From WYZ-LMO11 sp964617245 (GTDB lineage Archaea; Thermoproteota; Methanomethylicia; Methanomethylicales; Methanomethylicaceae), in NCBI GenBank assembly GCA_964617245.1, contig CAZTWF010000072.1, positions 1 through 6,969 of the forward strand: 6,969 bases of DNA, in the 5' to 3' direction. Position 1 is the first letter of the stretch, and each line of letters begins with the position of its first letter. The position numbers and the translations under genes were made by a program. Shown one piece after another: positions 1 to 5,348 of the stretch. The notes under the pieces were generated by a model. It searched no databases and was not told the origin of the DNA. It saw only the letters and a list, made by a program, of their open reading frames with translations.

Positions 1-407
1 CCACCAAGAATTGTACTTGCTTCAAATGCTACATATATTAATAATAAATTAAAAGAAGATGCCATAATAGATAGAGTTGCAATAAATAAAGGAAAAAGTA
101 AACTAAAATATCTTAATTCTTTATCATCTTCAAAATAATGATAACTATAAATTATTGCTAAAAAGCTAATAAAATATGTAACTTCAAGAATAAAAACTGT
201 AGAATAATTTATTAAAATTCCATTAATATTAGGATAAAAAACTACTTCTCTATTAATTAATAACCAAGTATTAATTAAAATAGCTATTAATGAAAATATA
301 GATAATGAAATAATTAGATTTTTTCTCTTACTAAATATAATAGGTGTTATTATCCCTCCAATAATTAATATAATTGGAGAGAGTATTGCAATAATAGATT
401 CCCTCAT
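1..407 (-). CDS. Proton/ion-translocating antiporter-like subunit (NuoM/NuoN/MrpD family), N-terminal part
   Basis: This is the first 135 codons of a polytopic membrane protein that continues past the left edge. Reading the minus strand from ATG at 407 gives a run of hydrophobic helices. The segment near residues 110-134 resembles helices 4-5 of the complex I/Mrp antiporter family and ends LLIYVAFEASTILGG, with a glutamate where the family has its conserved proton-channel Glu. The family moves H+ or Na+ across the membrane in complex I, Fpo, Mbh/Ech-type hydrogenases and Mrp antiporters, and the visible part cannot tell these apart. Its ATG overlaps the TGA of the upstream 113-aa gene (ATGA). 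A strong SD (GGTGG, 412-416) lies 4 nt before the start, so it is an internal operon gene. Confident as to superfamily, not as to complex. Confidence 0.8.
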   Translation of the reverse strand, partial: MRESIIAILSPIILIIGGIITPIIFSKRKNLIISLSIFSLIAILINTWLLINREVVFYPNINGILINYSTVFILEVTYFISFLAIIYSYHYFEDDKELRYFSLLFPLFIATLSIMASSFNLLLIYVAFEASTILG

Positions 408-745
408 TTTTCCACCTTTAAATATGATTTATCATAATATTCATCCCAATTTTCATTATATGGTAGATTTAATATTGGAACAATAGGTCTATAAAGACTA
501 TCATTACTCATATATGGTTCTTTTGCAAGTCCACAATAAAAAATAGCTTCAGTATTTATTTTATCTGGAGAAACTGAAGGTATTAAGCTTAACATAAGCA
601 TAAAGAAAAGAGATATAGAAGTTATTTCTATAAACATTAATAATAATGGGAAAATAAAAATAATAGATGAAATTATACAACCAAAAATACCTATAAGCAT
701 AAATATCATAGCAATTATGAAAGAGATTTCTTCTGATGTTTTCAT
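404..745 (-). CDS. Small membrane protein, first gene of the ion-pump operon
   Basis: This is a 113-aa protein with two adjacent hydrophobic helices (about residues 8-27 and 28-53) and a hydrophilic C-terminal tail of about 60 residues rich in Tyr, Asn and Pro. The second helix carries a buried glutamate, E40. The first helix has an IGIFG stretch like the first helix of NuoK/MrpC. The expected third helix of that family is absent, replaced by the tail, which contains an isolated Cys-Gly (C71-G72). I do not recognise the family firmly. A shortened NuoK/MrpC-like subunit, or a separate accessory tail subunit of a NuoL-type protein, are both possible. It has no SD, and an in-frame TAA lies 30 nt upstream of the ATG, so it is probably the leaderless first gene. 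The next gene starts in its stop codon (ATGA), so the two products probably work in one complex. Confidence 0.7.
   Translation of the reverse strand: MKTSEEISFIIAMIFMLIGIFGCIISSIIFIFPLLLMFIEITSISLFFMLMLSLIPSVSPDKINTEAIFYCGLAKEPYMSNDSLYRPIVPILNLPYNENWDEYYDKSYLKVEK
412..416 (-). promoter_or_regulatory. Ribosome binding site of the antiporter subunit
   Basis: GGTGG on the minus strand, four bases before the ATG at 407 and inside the last codons of the upstream gene. It fixes the start and marks the gene as internal to a polycistronic message. Confidence 0.7.
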
Positions 746-894
746 TAAAAAATTATTTAGAATAATAATAACTTAAATTTTTACGTATACATTATAATAT
801 TTTGTATTACATATATTGAATTAATTATAAAAATTAATAATCATAAGTAAGTTATTATAAGATATTTATTTTTTTAATTGTCAAATCAATTATT
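746..894. other. Divergent intergenic region, AT-rich
   Basis: About 150 bases between the ion-pump operon (minus) and the micropeptide/NTPase pair (plus). It must hold both promoters, but almost every position is A or T, so no single box stands out. A short inverted repeat, AATTG-6 nt-CAATT (876-891), sits just before the micropeptide start. No RNA gene is seen. Confidence 0.4.
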
Positions 895-984
895 ATGAAA
901 AGTAAAAGAATAGTATTATCAATATTAATAATATTAGATATTATATTTTTCATATTTGGTTTATTTATTACGGAGGAAAAGTGA
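895..984 (+). CDS. 29-aa single-span membrane micropeptide, coupled to the NTPase
   Basis: ATG at 895 opens a 29-codon frame ending TGA at 982-984. The peptide begins MKSKR, has one hydrophobic helix (residues 6-25, with a single Asp at 15) and ends TEEK, so the positive-inside rule puts the N-terminus in the cytoplasm. The TGA overlaps the GTG start of the next gene (GTGA), and that gene's SD lies within the last codons of this one. In this window the other ATGA-coupled pairs are real operons and upstream genes lack an SD. A strong SD on the NTPase therefore argues that the transcript starts earlier and includes this frame. It could anchor the NTPase to the membrane, or be a translated leader that controls it. 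Short length and low complexity leave chance as an alternative. Confidence 0.5.
   Translation: MKSKRIVLSILIILDIIFFIFGLFITEEK
972..976 (+). promoter_or_regulatory. Ribosome binding site of the P-loop NTPase
   Basis: GGAGG, four bases before GTG 981, supports the rare GTG start. It is one of only a few strong SD sites in the window. Confidence 0.75.
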
Positions 985-1544
985 AATTGCCAATAGATTA
1001 TAATTTTAAAAATTTTATTGGTAAAAAAGTATTAATTAAAGGAGAAATAAAATCAGGAAAGACAAAGCTCTGTGAAGAAATTTTAAATGAAATAATAAAA
1101 TATTTTCCATTATCAAAAATAACAGTTATAGATCTTGCTCCTTCAAAAAAATACTTTAAAGATATAGTATTAGGAGGAATAATGTCAGTACCTAATGATG
1201 TAATATATTTAAGACCTGATATAGTATATGCACCAAGATTAGAAGGAAAAAATAAAGAAGAAGTTTTAGAATTAGCAAGAAGAAATGCTATAAATATTGA
1301 AAATATATTCAAAATCTATGAAAATAATCCTACTGAAATACTTTTTATAAATGATATAACATTATATTTTCATGCAGGTTCTTTTGAAAAAATTTTAGAA
1401 TTATTAAAATATCCAAAAACTTTTATTTGTAATGCTTATGAAGGTGAAAAACTTCATGATGATAAAGGAAGTGGAATAACAATAAGAGAAAAAGAATTAT
1501 TAAAAAAATTTGAAAAATATATGGATATAATTATAAAGCTATAG
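981..1544 (+). CDS. P-loop NTPase of unknown role (archaeal conserved type)
   Basis: This 187-aa soluble protein has a Walker A motif GEIKSGKT (residues 21-28) right after a beta strand (KKVLIKG), as at the N-terminus of a RecA/KAP/ASCE-like fold. It has VIDLAPS at 49-55 and a Walker B-like strand ILFINDITLYF at 120-130, where Asn-Asp takes the usual Asp-Glu place. Polar motifs YLRP (76-79) and APRLEGK (84-90) look like conserved family signatures. It has no extra domain. I do not recognise a named function; a regulatory or membrane-associated ATPase is possible given the coupled single-helix micropeptide upstream. The GTG start is set by the GGAGG site and the GTGA overlap. Its TAG stop sits next to the stop of the convergent radical SAM gene, with six shared bases. 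Confidence 0.8.
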   Translation: MKLPIDYNFKNFIGKKVLIKGEIKSGKTKLCEEILNEIIKYFPLSKITVIDLAPSKKYFKDIVLGGIMSVPNDVIYLRPDIVYAPRLEGKNKEEVLELARRNAINIENIFKIYENNPTEILFINDITLYFHAGSFEKILELLKYPKTFICNAYEGEKLHDDKGSGITIREKELLKKFEKYMDIIIKL

Positions 1545-2942
1545 TCCCAATAATTTTAAACTACTTTTCAAAACTGGTAATAGCCATTTAAGTCTTCCTT
1601 TAATTATTTGTTTAAATATAAATGAAGCTCTAAGATAGAATTTTCTATATGCTAAAGATATAAGTGAAGAAATATCTTCTATAGAAAGTTCTTTTGTTCT
1701 CATAATAGGCTTAATTGTAGTAAATTTTGACCAATCCTTTGTAACTAATAGATTTTCTCTTTTAGCAATTTCATATATCTCTGTACCAGGATAAGGAGTC
1801 ATTGCTGTAAATTGTGCAAAATCTAATCCAGAATCGATTGCAAATTTTATTGTCTTCATTACATCTTCTTTTGTTTCTCCTGGCGTACCAATTATAAAAG
1901 AACCAACAACTTCTATTCCAACTTCTTTTGCCCATCTAATTGCTTTTTTTGCTTGTTCAAGTGATATGCCTTTTTTCAAGATTTTTAATATTTTTTCAGA
2001 ACCAGATTCTATTCCATAATATATAACCTCACATCCAGCCTTCTTGAATATTTGTAATAATTCCTTTGTTATTAAATCAACTCTTGATCCACAAGCCCAC
2101 CAAATATCTAATTTACGATTAATAATTTCTTTAGCAATTTCCCATGCTCTTTTTCTATCAACTGTAAAATTATCATCAATAATTTCTATTGATTTTACTT
2201 TATATTTATTTACTACTTCTTCAATTTCATCAACAACATTTTTAGGACTTCTTGCTCTAAATCTTCTTCCATAAAATTGAGATGATGAACAAAATATACA
2301 ATTAAATGGACATCCTCTACTTGTTAGAATATTTCCAAGTCTCTTTTTTTCACCTAAAACAGTATATCTATCTAGTGGTAATAAATGTCTTGCTGGAAAT
2401 GGTATTTCATCTAAATTTTCTATTAATTTTCTTGGTTTATTTCTTTTAATTTTTCCTTCTTTTCTATATATAATTCCATCTACTTCAGATAGATCTTTTT
2501 TATTTTCTATTGCTTTTAATAAATCAATAATTGTAGCTTCTCCTTCACCAATTACACCTATATCTAAATTTGGACATTCTAATAATGTATCTTCAGGTAA
2601 GGCAGTTATATGACAACCACCCATAATTGTAATAGCATTTGGACAATACTTTTTAGCAATATCTACTGTTTTCATGGCATCATATATTGTAGGAGTAATA
2701 GATGTTACACCAATTATATCAGGATTTCTTTTTTTCAATTCCTTTCCTAATTTTTCAAAGGATAAATCTAATGCAGTTGCATCTATTATTTCTACATCAT
2801 ATCCTTCTTTTTCTAAAACAGCTGCAATATATGCAAGTCCTAATGGTGGAGCTCTAAGACCAAGAATAGAAATAGTTTCAATATCCATTGAGCTTGGAGG
2901 ATGAATAAGAGTAATCTTCACAATTAAATTTTTGTTTTTCAT
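1539..2942 (-). CDS. Cobalamin-binding-domain radical SAM enzyme (BchE/methylase-type)
   Basis: This 467-aa protein has a B12-binding-type Rossmann domain (about residues 8-150; PPLGLAYIAAVLE, and GGCHITALPED at 108-118) followed by a radical SAM barrel (about 200-400). The 4Fe-4S cysteines are C211, C215 and C218 in the CxxxCxxC motif. Later barrel motifs are visible: DDNFT (256-260), GIESGSE (310-316), IGTPGET (351-357) and TPYPGTE (382-388). The histidine DxHxxG motif for base-off B12 is not seen, which is usual in this class. The last 45 residues are basic and hydrophobic and could touch the membrane. Such enzymes methylate or couple unactivated carbons. In archaea the superfamily includes lipid-modifying GDGT ring synthases (GrsA/GrsB) and calditol synthase, so a lipid substrate is one possibility, but the substrate cannot be read from the sequence. 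There is no SD; it is divergent from the CoA ligase. Confidence 0.88.
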   Translation of the reverse strand: MKNKNLIVKITLIHPPSSMDIETISILGLRAPPLGLAYIAAVLEKEGYDVEIIDATALDLSFEKLGKELKKRNPDIIGVTSITPTIYDAMKTVDIAKKYCPNAITIMGGCHITALPEDTLLECPNLDIGVIGEGEATIIDLLKAIENKKDLSEVDGIIYRKEGKIKRNKPRKLIENLDEIPFPARHLLPLDRYTVLGEKKRLGNILTSRGCPFNCIFCSSSQFYGRRFRARSPKNVVDEIEEVVNKYKVKSIEIIDDNFTVDRKRAWEIAKEIINRKLDIWWACGSRVDLITKELLQIFKKAGCEVIYYGIESGSEKILKILKKGISLEQAKKAIRWAKEVGIEVVGSFIIGTPGETKEDVMKTIKFAIDSGLDFAQFTAMTPYPGTEIYEIAKRENLLVTKDWSKFTTIKPIMRTKELSIEDISSLISLAYRKFYLRASFIFKQIIKGRLKWLLPVLKSSLKLLGL

Positions 2943-2966
2943 TTAAATATTTTTTATCATTTTAGA

Positions 2967-2975
2967 TAAAATAAA
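2967..2975 (-). promoter_or_regulatory. Candidate TATA box (box A) of the radical SAM gene
   Basis: TTTATTTTA on the minus strand, centred about 28 bases before the ATG at 2942, fits a leaderless archaeal transcript. In such AT-rich DNA the match is weak evidence. Confidence 0.35.
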
Positions 2976-3017
2976 TTAACCAAAAAAATTAAAACTCTTA
3001 ATAGTATTTTAAAAATT

Positions 3018-4307
3018 ATGTATAAATTATCTAAACAAGAAATAATTGAATTACAAAATAAAAGATTAAGAGCTATTATAAAATATGCTTATGAAAATTC
3101 TTCATTTTATAGAAGAAAATTATCAAAAATTGATATTGATAATATTAGAACAAAAGAAGATCTTAAAAAAATTCCCTTTACTACAAAGGATGATGTAAGA
3201 GATAATTATCCATTGGGATTATTAGCTGTAGATTTTTCAAAGATTATTAGATTTCATGCATCTTCTGGTACAACAGGAAATCCTACTATAGTAGCATATA
3301 CAAAAAAAGATTTAGAAAATTGGACAGAATTATGTGCTAGATGTTTAGAATTAGTTGGAGTTACATCAAATGATATTATTCAAATAGCTTATGGTTATGG
3401 ATTATTTACTGGAGGATTAGGTTTTCATTATGGAGCAGAAAAAATAGGTGCAAAAGTTATACCTACAAGTACTGGTAATACAAAAAGACAAATAAAATTA
3501 ATGAAGGATTTAGGAACAACTGTTATTTGTTGTACTCCATCATATGGTTTATATTTAGCAGAAACTGCAAAAGAAGAAAATATAGATCCAAAAAAAGATT
3601 TAAAATTAAGAATTGGAGTATTTGGAGCAGAACCATGGTCTGAAAATACAAGAAAGAAATTAGAAGAAAATCTTGTAGAAAATGCTTATGATATTTATGG
3701 TATGGCTGAACTTACTGGTCCTGGTGTTGCAATTGAATGTAAATATAAAAATGGACTTCATGTATGGGAAGATTATTTTATTGTAGAAATTATAGATCCT
3801 AATACTGGTGAAGTATTAGAGCCAGGAGAAAAGGGAGAAATGGTTATTACAACATTAATGAAAGAAGGTATGCCTTTTATAAGATATAGAACAAGAGATA
3901 TAACAATTTTAGAAGATGATCCATGTGATTGTGGATTAAATTATGCACGTATAATGAGAATACTTGGAAGAACTGATGATATGTTGAAAATTCGAGGTAT
4001 ATGTGTATTTCCAAGTCAAATAGAAGAAATTATTTTAAAAACAAATGGACTTTCTCCTCATTATCAAATAATTGCAGATAGAGAAGGAGTAATGGATAAA
4101 TTAATAGTTAGAGTAGAAGTAGCAGAAAATTTTAAAACAGATAAATTAACAGAACTTGTTATGCTACAAAGAAAATTAGAAGAAGAACTTAAAGATTCTC
4201 TTGGAATTGATACAGTTATAGAACTTGTTGAACCTAAAAAAATTCCAAGAAGTGAAGGAAAAGCTCAAAGAATAATAGATTTAAGAAAAATAAAGGGATT
4301 ATTATGA
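3018..4307 (+). CDS. paaK: Phenylacetate-CoA ligase (AMP-forming), archaeal type
   Basis: This 429-aa member of the acyl-adenylate superfamily activates an aryl acid (phenylacetate is the best-known substrate) with ATP and CoA in the cytoplasm. The length is normal for archaeal PaaK. Signature motifs are present: the phosphate loop ASSGTTGNPT (81-90), YGMAE (227-231), RTRDIT (291-296), GRTDDMLKIRG (317-327) and the C-terminal catalytic lysine region PRSEGKAQR (410-418, K415). C241, H248, C303 and C305 (CDCG) look like the structural zinc site seen in PaaK homologues. The ATG at 3018 has no SD, so it is probably leaderless. Its TGA overlaps the next gene's ATG. In anaerobic archaea the ligase usually works with indolepyruvate:ferredoxin oxidoreductase in aryl-acid metabolism, but that partner is not in the window. 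Exact substrate is uncertain. Confidence 0.9.
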   Translation: MYKLSKQEIIELQNKRLRAIIKYAYENSSFYRRKLSKIDIDNIRTKEDLKKIPFTTKDDVRDNYPLGLLAVDFSKIIRFHASSGTTGNPTIVAYTKKDLENWTELCARCLELVGVTSNDIIQIAYGYGLFTGGLGFHYGAEKIGAKVIPTSTGNTKRQIKLMKDLGTTVICCTPSYGLYLAETAKEENIDPKKDLKLRIGVFGAEPWSENTRKKLEENLVENAYDIYGMAELTGPGVAIECKYKNGLHVWEDYFIVEIIDPNTGEVLEPGEKGEMVITTLMKEGMPFIRYRTRDITILEDDPCDCGLNYARIMRILGRTDDMLKIRGICVFPSQIEEIILKTNGLSPHYQIIADREGVMDKLIVRVEVAENFKTDKLTELVMLQRKLEEELKDSLGIDTVIELVEPKKIPRSEGKAQRIIDLRKIKGLL

Positions 4308-4681
4308 GGCAATTGAGTATATTTCTTGAAAATAGACCTGGAAGATTAGCAAATCTATTAAAAGTTTTAGAAGAGAATGAAATAAAAGTACTTGCCATGG
4401 GAATTGCAGAAGCAGGAAATTATGGAATAGTAAGAATAATTATAGATAAATTTGAAAAAGCAATTGAAGTTTTAAGAAATGCCAATATGGCAGTAAATCA
4501 AGCTGATGTAATAATAATTGATCTTGATAGATTAGCAGAAGTAGCAAAATTATTTGGTGAAATGGGAATAAATATAGATTATGCATATACTATGAATGAT
4601 AATAAAGTAGTCTTAAAAGTAGATAATGAAATAAATGCTATTAATATATTAAATAATAAAGGAATAAAATTCATTGTTTAA
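4304..4681 (+). CDS. Tandem ACT-domain amino-acid-binding protein
   Basis: This 125-aa protein has two ACT domains. The first (about 1-66) begins with the classic RQLSIFLENRPGRLANLL, where N10-R11-P12-G13 is the ligand-loop signature. The second (about 68-124) follows the same fold (INIDYAYTM, VVLKVDN, AINILNNKGIKF) but has lost the PG ligand loop (IIIDLDRLAEV) and is shortened, so the protein is a little smaller than usual for its family. ACT pairs of this kind are common next to archaeal and anaerobic phenylacetate-CoA ligases and are thought to sense amino acids, perhaps adjusting the ligase. Here the ATGA overlap implies co-translation. A weak GGGA lies about 7 bases before the start. Its 3' end overlaps the convergent gene by 11 bases. 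Confidence 0.85.
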   Translation: MRQLSIFLENRPGRLANLLKVLEENEIKVLAMGIAEAGNYGIVRIIIDKFEKAIEVLRNANMAVNQADVIIIDLDRLAEVAKLFGEMGINIDYAYTMNDNKVVLKVDNEINAINILNNKGIKFIV

Positions 4682-4994
4682 ATAAAATACATTGTGATGG
4701 AAATTTTGATAATAAATTTTTAGAAATTAATCCAAATTCTGTCCATGCAGCATATGAAATACCACATGGCACAAGACATGTAGGTTCAAGTTTAGCTTCA
4801 GATGCTTTTATATATATTTTATTTTTTAATATTTCAGTAAAAACATCTTTTAAATAAAGTTCTTTTATTAATAAAGAATAATCTATAATTTTTTTGCATG
4901 TAGAATTTATTGAAATATTCACATAATCTTTTTTAAGTTCAGCAAAAATTTCAGTAGTATTACCACATATACTAGAAATTATGAATTTCGCCAT
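4671..4994 (-). CDS. Small cysteine-containing archaeal protein (DUF6951-like)
   Basis: This 107-aa protein resembles a small, uncharacterised family I remember from methanogens and other archaea. It has an N-terminal ICGNTTEI motif (C10), a mid-protein cysteine (C33), and a C-terminal block TCLVPCGISYAAWTEFGL with C73 and C77 (family form: ACPVP, then a helix); C102 is extra. The conserved cysteines suggest a metal or Fe-S site, which is inference. The family name is from memory and is not certain. An upstream GTG at 5013-5015 would add seven residues, but ATG 4994 (MAKFIISS) fits the usual start. There is no SD; a TATA-like palindrome lies about 32 bases upstream. Its 3' end overlaps the ACT gene (stop TGA at 4671-4673), so the two are convergent. 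Confidence 0.7.
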   Translation of the reverse strand: MAKFIISSICGNTTEIFAELKKDYVNISINSTCKKIIDYSLLIKELYLKDVFTEILKNKIYIKASEAKLEPTCLVPCGISYAAWTEFGLISKNLLSKFPSQCILFKQ

Positions 4995-5020
4995 AACTTT
5001 TTCATATAATATCACATAAA

Positions 5021-5032
5021 TATAAATTTATA
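5021..5032 (-). promoter_or_regulatory. Candidate TATA box of the 107-aa protein gene
   Basis: TATAAATTTATA, a perfect 12-base palindrome centred about 32 bases before the ATG at 4994, is a good match to an archaeal box A with a very short leader. Being symmetric, it could also serve as a binding site. Confidence 0.45.
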
Positions 5033-5050
5033 GTTCAAATTATATTATAA

Positions 5051-5069
5051 TGTAATTATTTTTATTACA
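5051..5069. repeat. Inverted repeat TGTAAT-7 nt-ATTACA in the divergent intergenic region
   Basis: Six-base arms TGTAAT (5051-5056) and ATTACA (5064-5069) sit between two divergent genes. The size and symmetry suit a dimeric regulator site, but AT-rich sequence makes chance possible. Confidence 0.35.
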
Positions 5070-5082
5070 ATACAATTATGAT

Positions 5083-5115
5083 ATAGATTATGATTATGAT
5101 AAAAATTTAATCTAT
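5083..5115. repeat. Hairpin-like inverted repeat, 8-base arms
   Basis: ATAGATTA (5083-5090) and its exact complement TAATCTAT (5108-5115) enclose a 17-base loop. The element overlaps copies of ATTATGAT starting at 5075, 5087 and 5093. It lies upstream of the zinc-ribbon gene's likely promoter and may be an operator. Confidence 0.3.
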
Positions 5116-5143
5116 CATGAATTTATTTTACCATTGAGTAATG

Positions 5144-5152
5144 TTTTTAAAT
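5144..5152 (+). promoter_or_regulatory. Candidate TATA box of the zinc-ribbon gene
   Basis: TTTTTAAAT, which would place transcription start near 5174, giving a leader of about 12 bases that still includes the SD at 5176-5180. This is consistent but not proven. Confidence 0.4.
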
Positions 5153-5175
5153 TCATTATACATAATAATGATTAA

Positions 5176-5180
5176 GGTGA
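5176..5180 (+). promoter_or_regulatory. Ribosome binding site of the zinc-ribbon gene
   Basis: GGTGA, five bases before ATG 5186, is a clear SD on a single gene that appears to have its own promoter. It supports strong translation and fixes the start. Confidence 0.7.
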
Positions 5181-5185
5181 AATAA

Positions 5186-5329
5186 ATGGCAAAATGTCCA
5201 AAATGTGGAACTGAAAATCCAAATCCAACAAAGACATGGACATTAGCTCCAAAGGGAAGAAAACCAGTTACTGTTGGATTATTTAAATGCTCAAATTGTG
5301 GTGCCTACTTCAGAGCTGGAATAAAATAA
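5186..5329 (+). CDS. Zinc-ribbon Cren7-like chromatin protein, 47 aa
   Basis: This 47-residue basic protein has two zinc knuckles, C4-x2-C7-G and C35-x2-C38-G, typical of a zinc ribbon. Residues 16-43 align without gaps to Cren7, the SH3-like crenarchaeal chromatin protein: KxWxLAPKGRK, V, GLFK and YFR are shared. The Cren7 DNA-contact residues I recall (W26, L28, P30, K31, R33, V36, Y49, R51) all appear here exactly eight positions lower (W18, L20, P22, K23, R25, V28, Y41, R43). The Cren7 loop DPETGK is replaced by the second knuckle CSNCGA. Inferred role: sequence-independent minor-groove binding and DNA bending. The gene has a good SD, is richer in G+C (52 of 144 bases) and uses C-ending codons rare nearby, as expected for an abundant protein. 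Similar small zinc proteins may carry misleading names in databases. Confidence 0.8.
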   Translation: MAKCPKCGTENPNPTKTWTLAPKGRKPVTVGLFKCSNCGAYFRAGIK

Positions 5330-5334
5330 ACTAA

Positions 5335-5348
5335 TTTTTTATTTTTTT
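5335..5348 (+). terminator. T-rich terminator of the zinc-ribbon gene
   Basis: Runs of six and seven T (5335-5340 and 5342-5348) begin six bases after the TAA. Oligo-T tracts end transcription in archaea. On the other strand the same bases encode the lysine-rich C-terminus and stop of the aminotransferase. Confidence 0.55.

Noticed and set aside
998..1312. 104-codon open frame on the minus strand within the NTPase gene
   Set aside because: It lies opposite a well-supported coding frame with Walker motifs, has no SD and shows no recognisable domain; it is a shadow frame.
2044..2274. 76-codon plus-strand frame within the radical SAM gene
   Set aside because: It is antisense to conserved radical SAM motifs, Ser/Leu/Ile-rich as expected for complementary reading; no independent evidence.
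2283..2289. ATGATGA, resembling a C box of a C/D guide RNA
   Set aside because: No matching D box at a proper distance, and it falls in radical SAM coding sequence; chance match.
2674..2904. 76-codon plus-strand frame opposite the B12-binding domain
   Set aside because: Antisense shadow of a conserved domain with no start signal.
4995..5015. GTG at 5015 as the start of the 107-aa protein
   Set aside because: It would add seven residues not expected in the family and place the start at the likely transcription start, inside the promoter region; ATG 4994 fits better.
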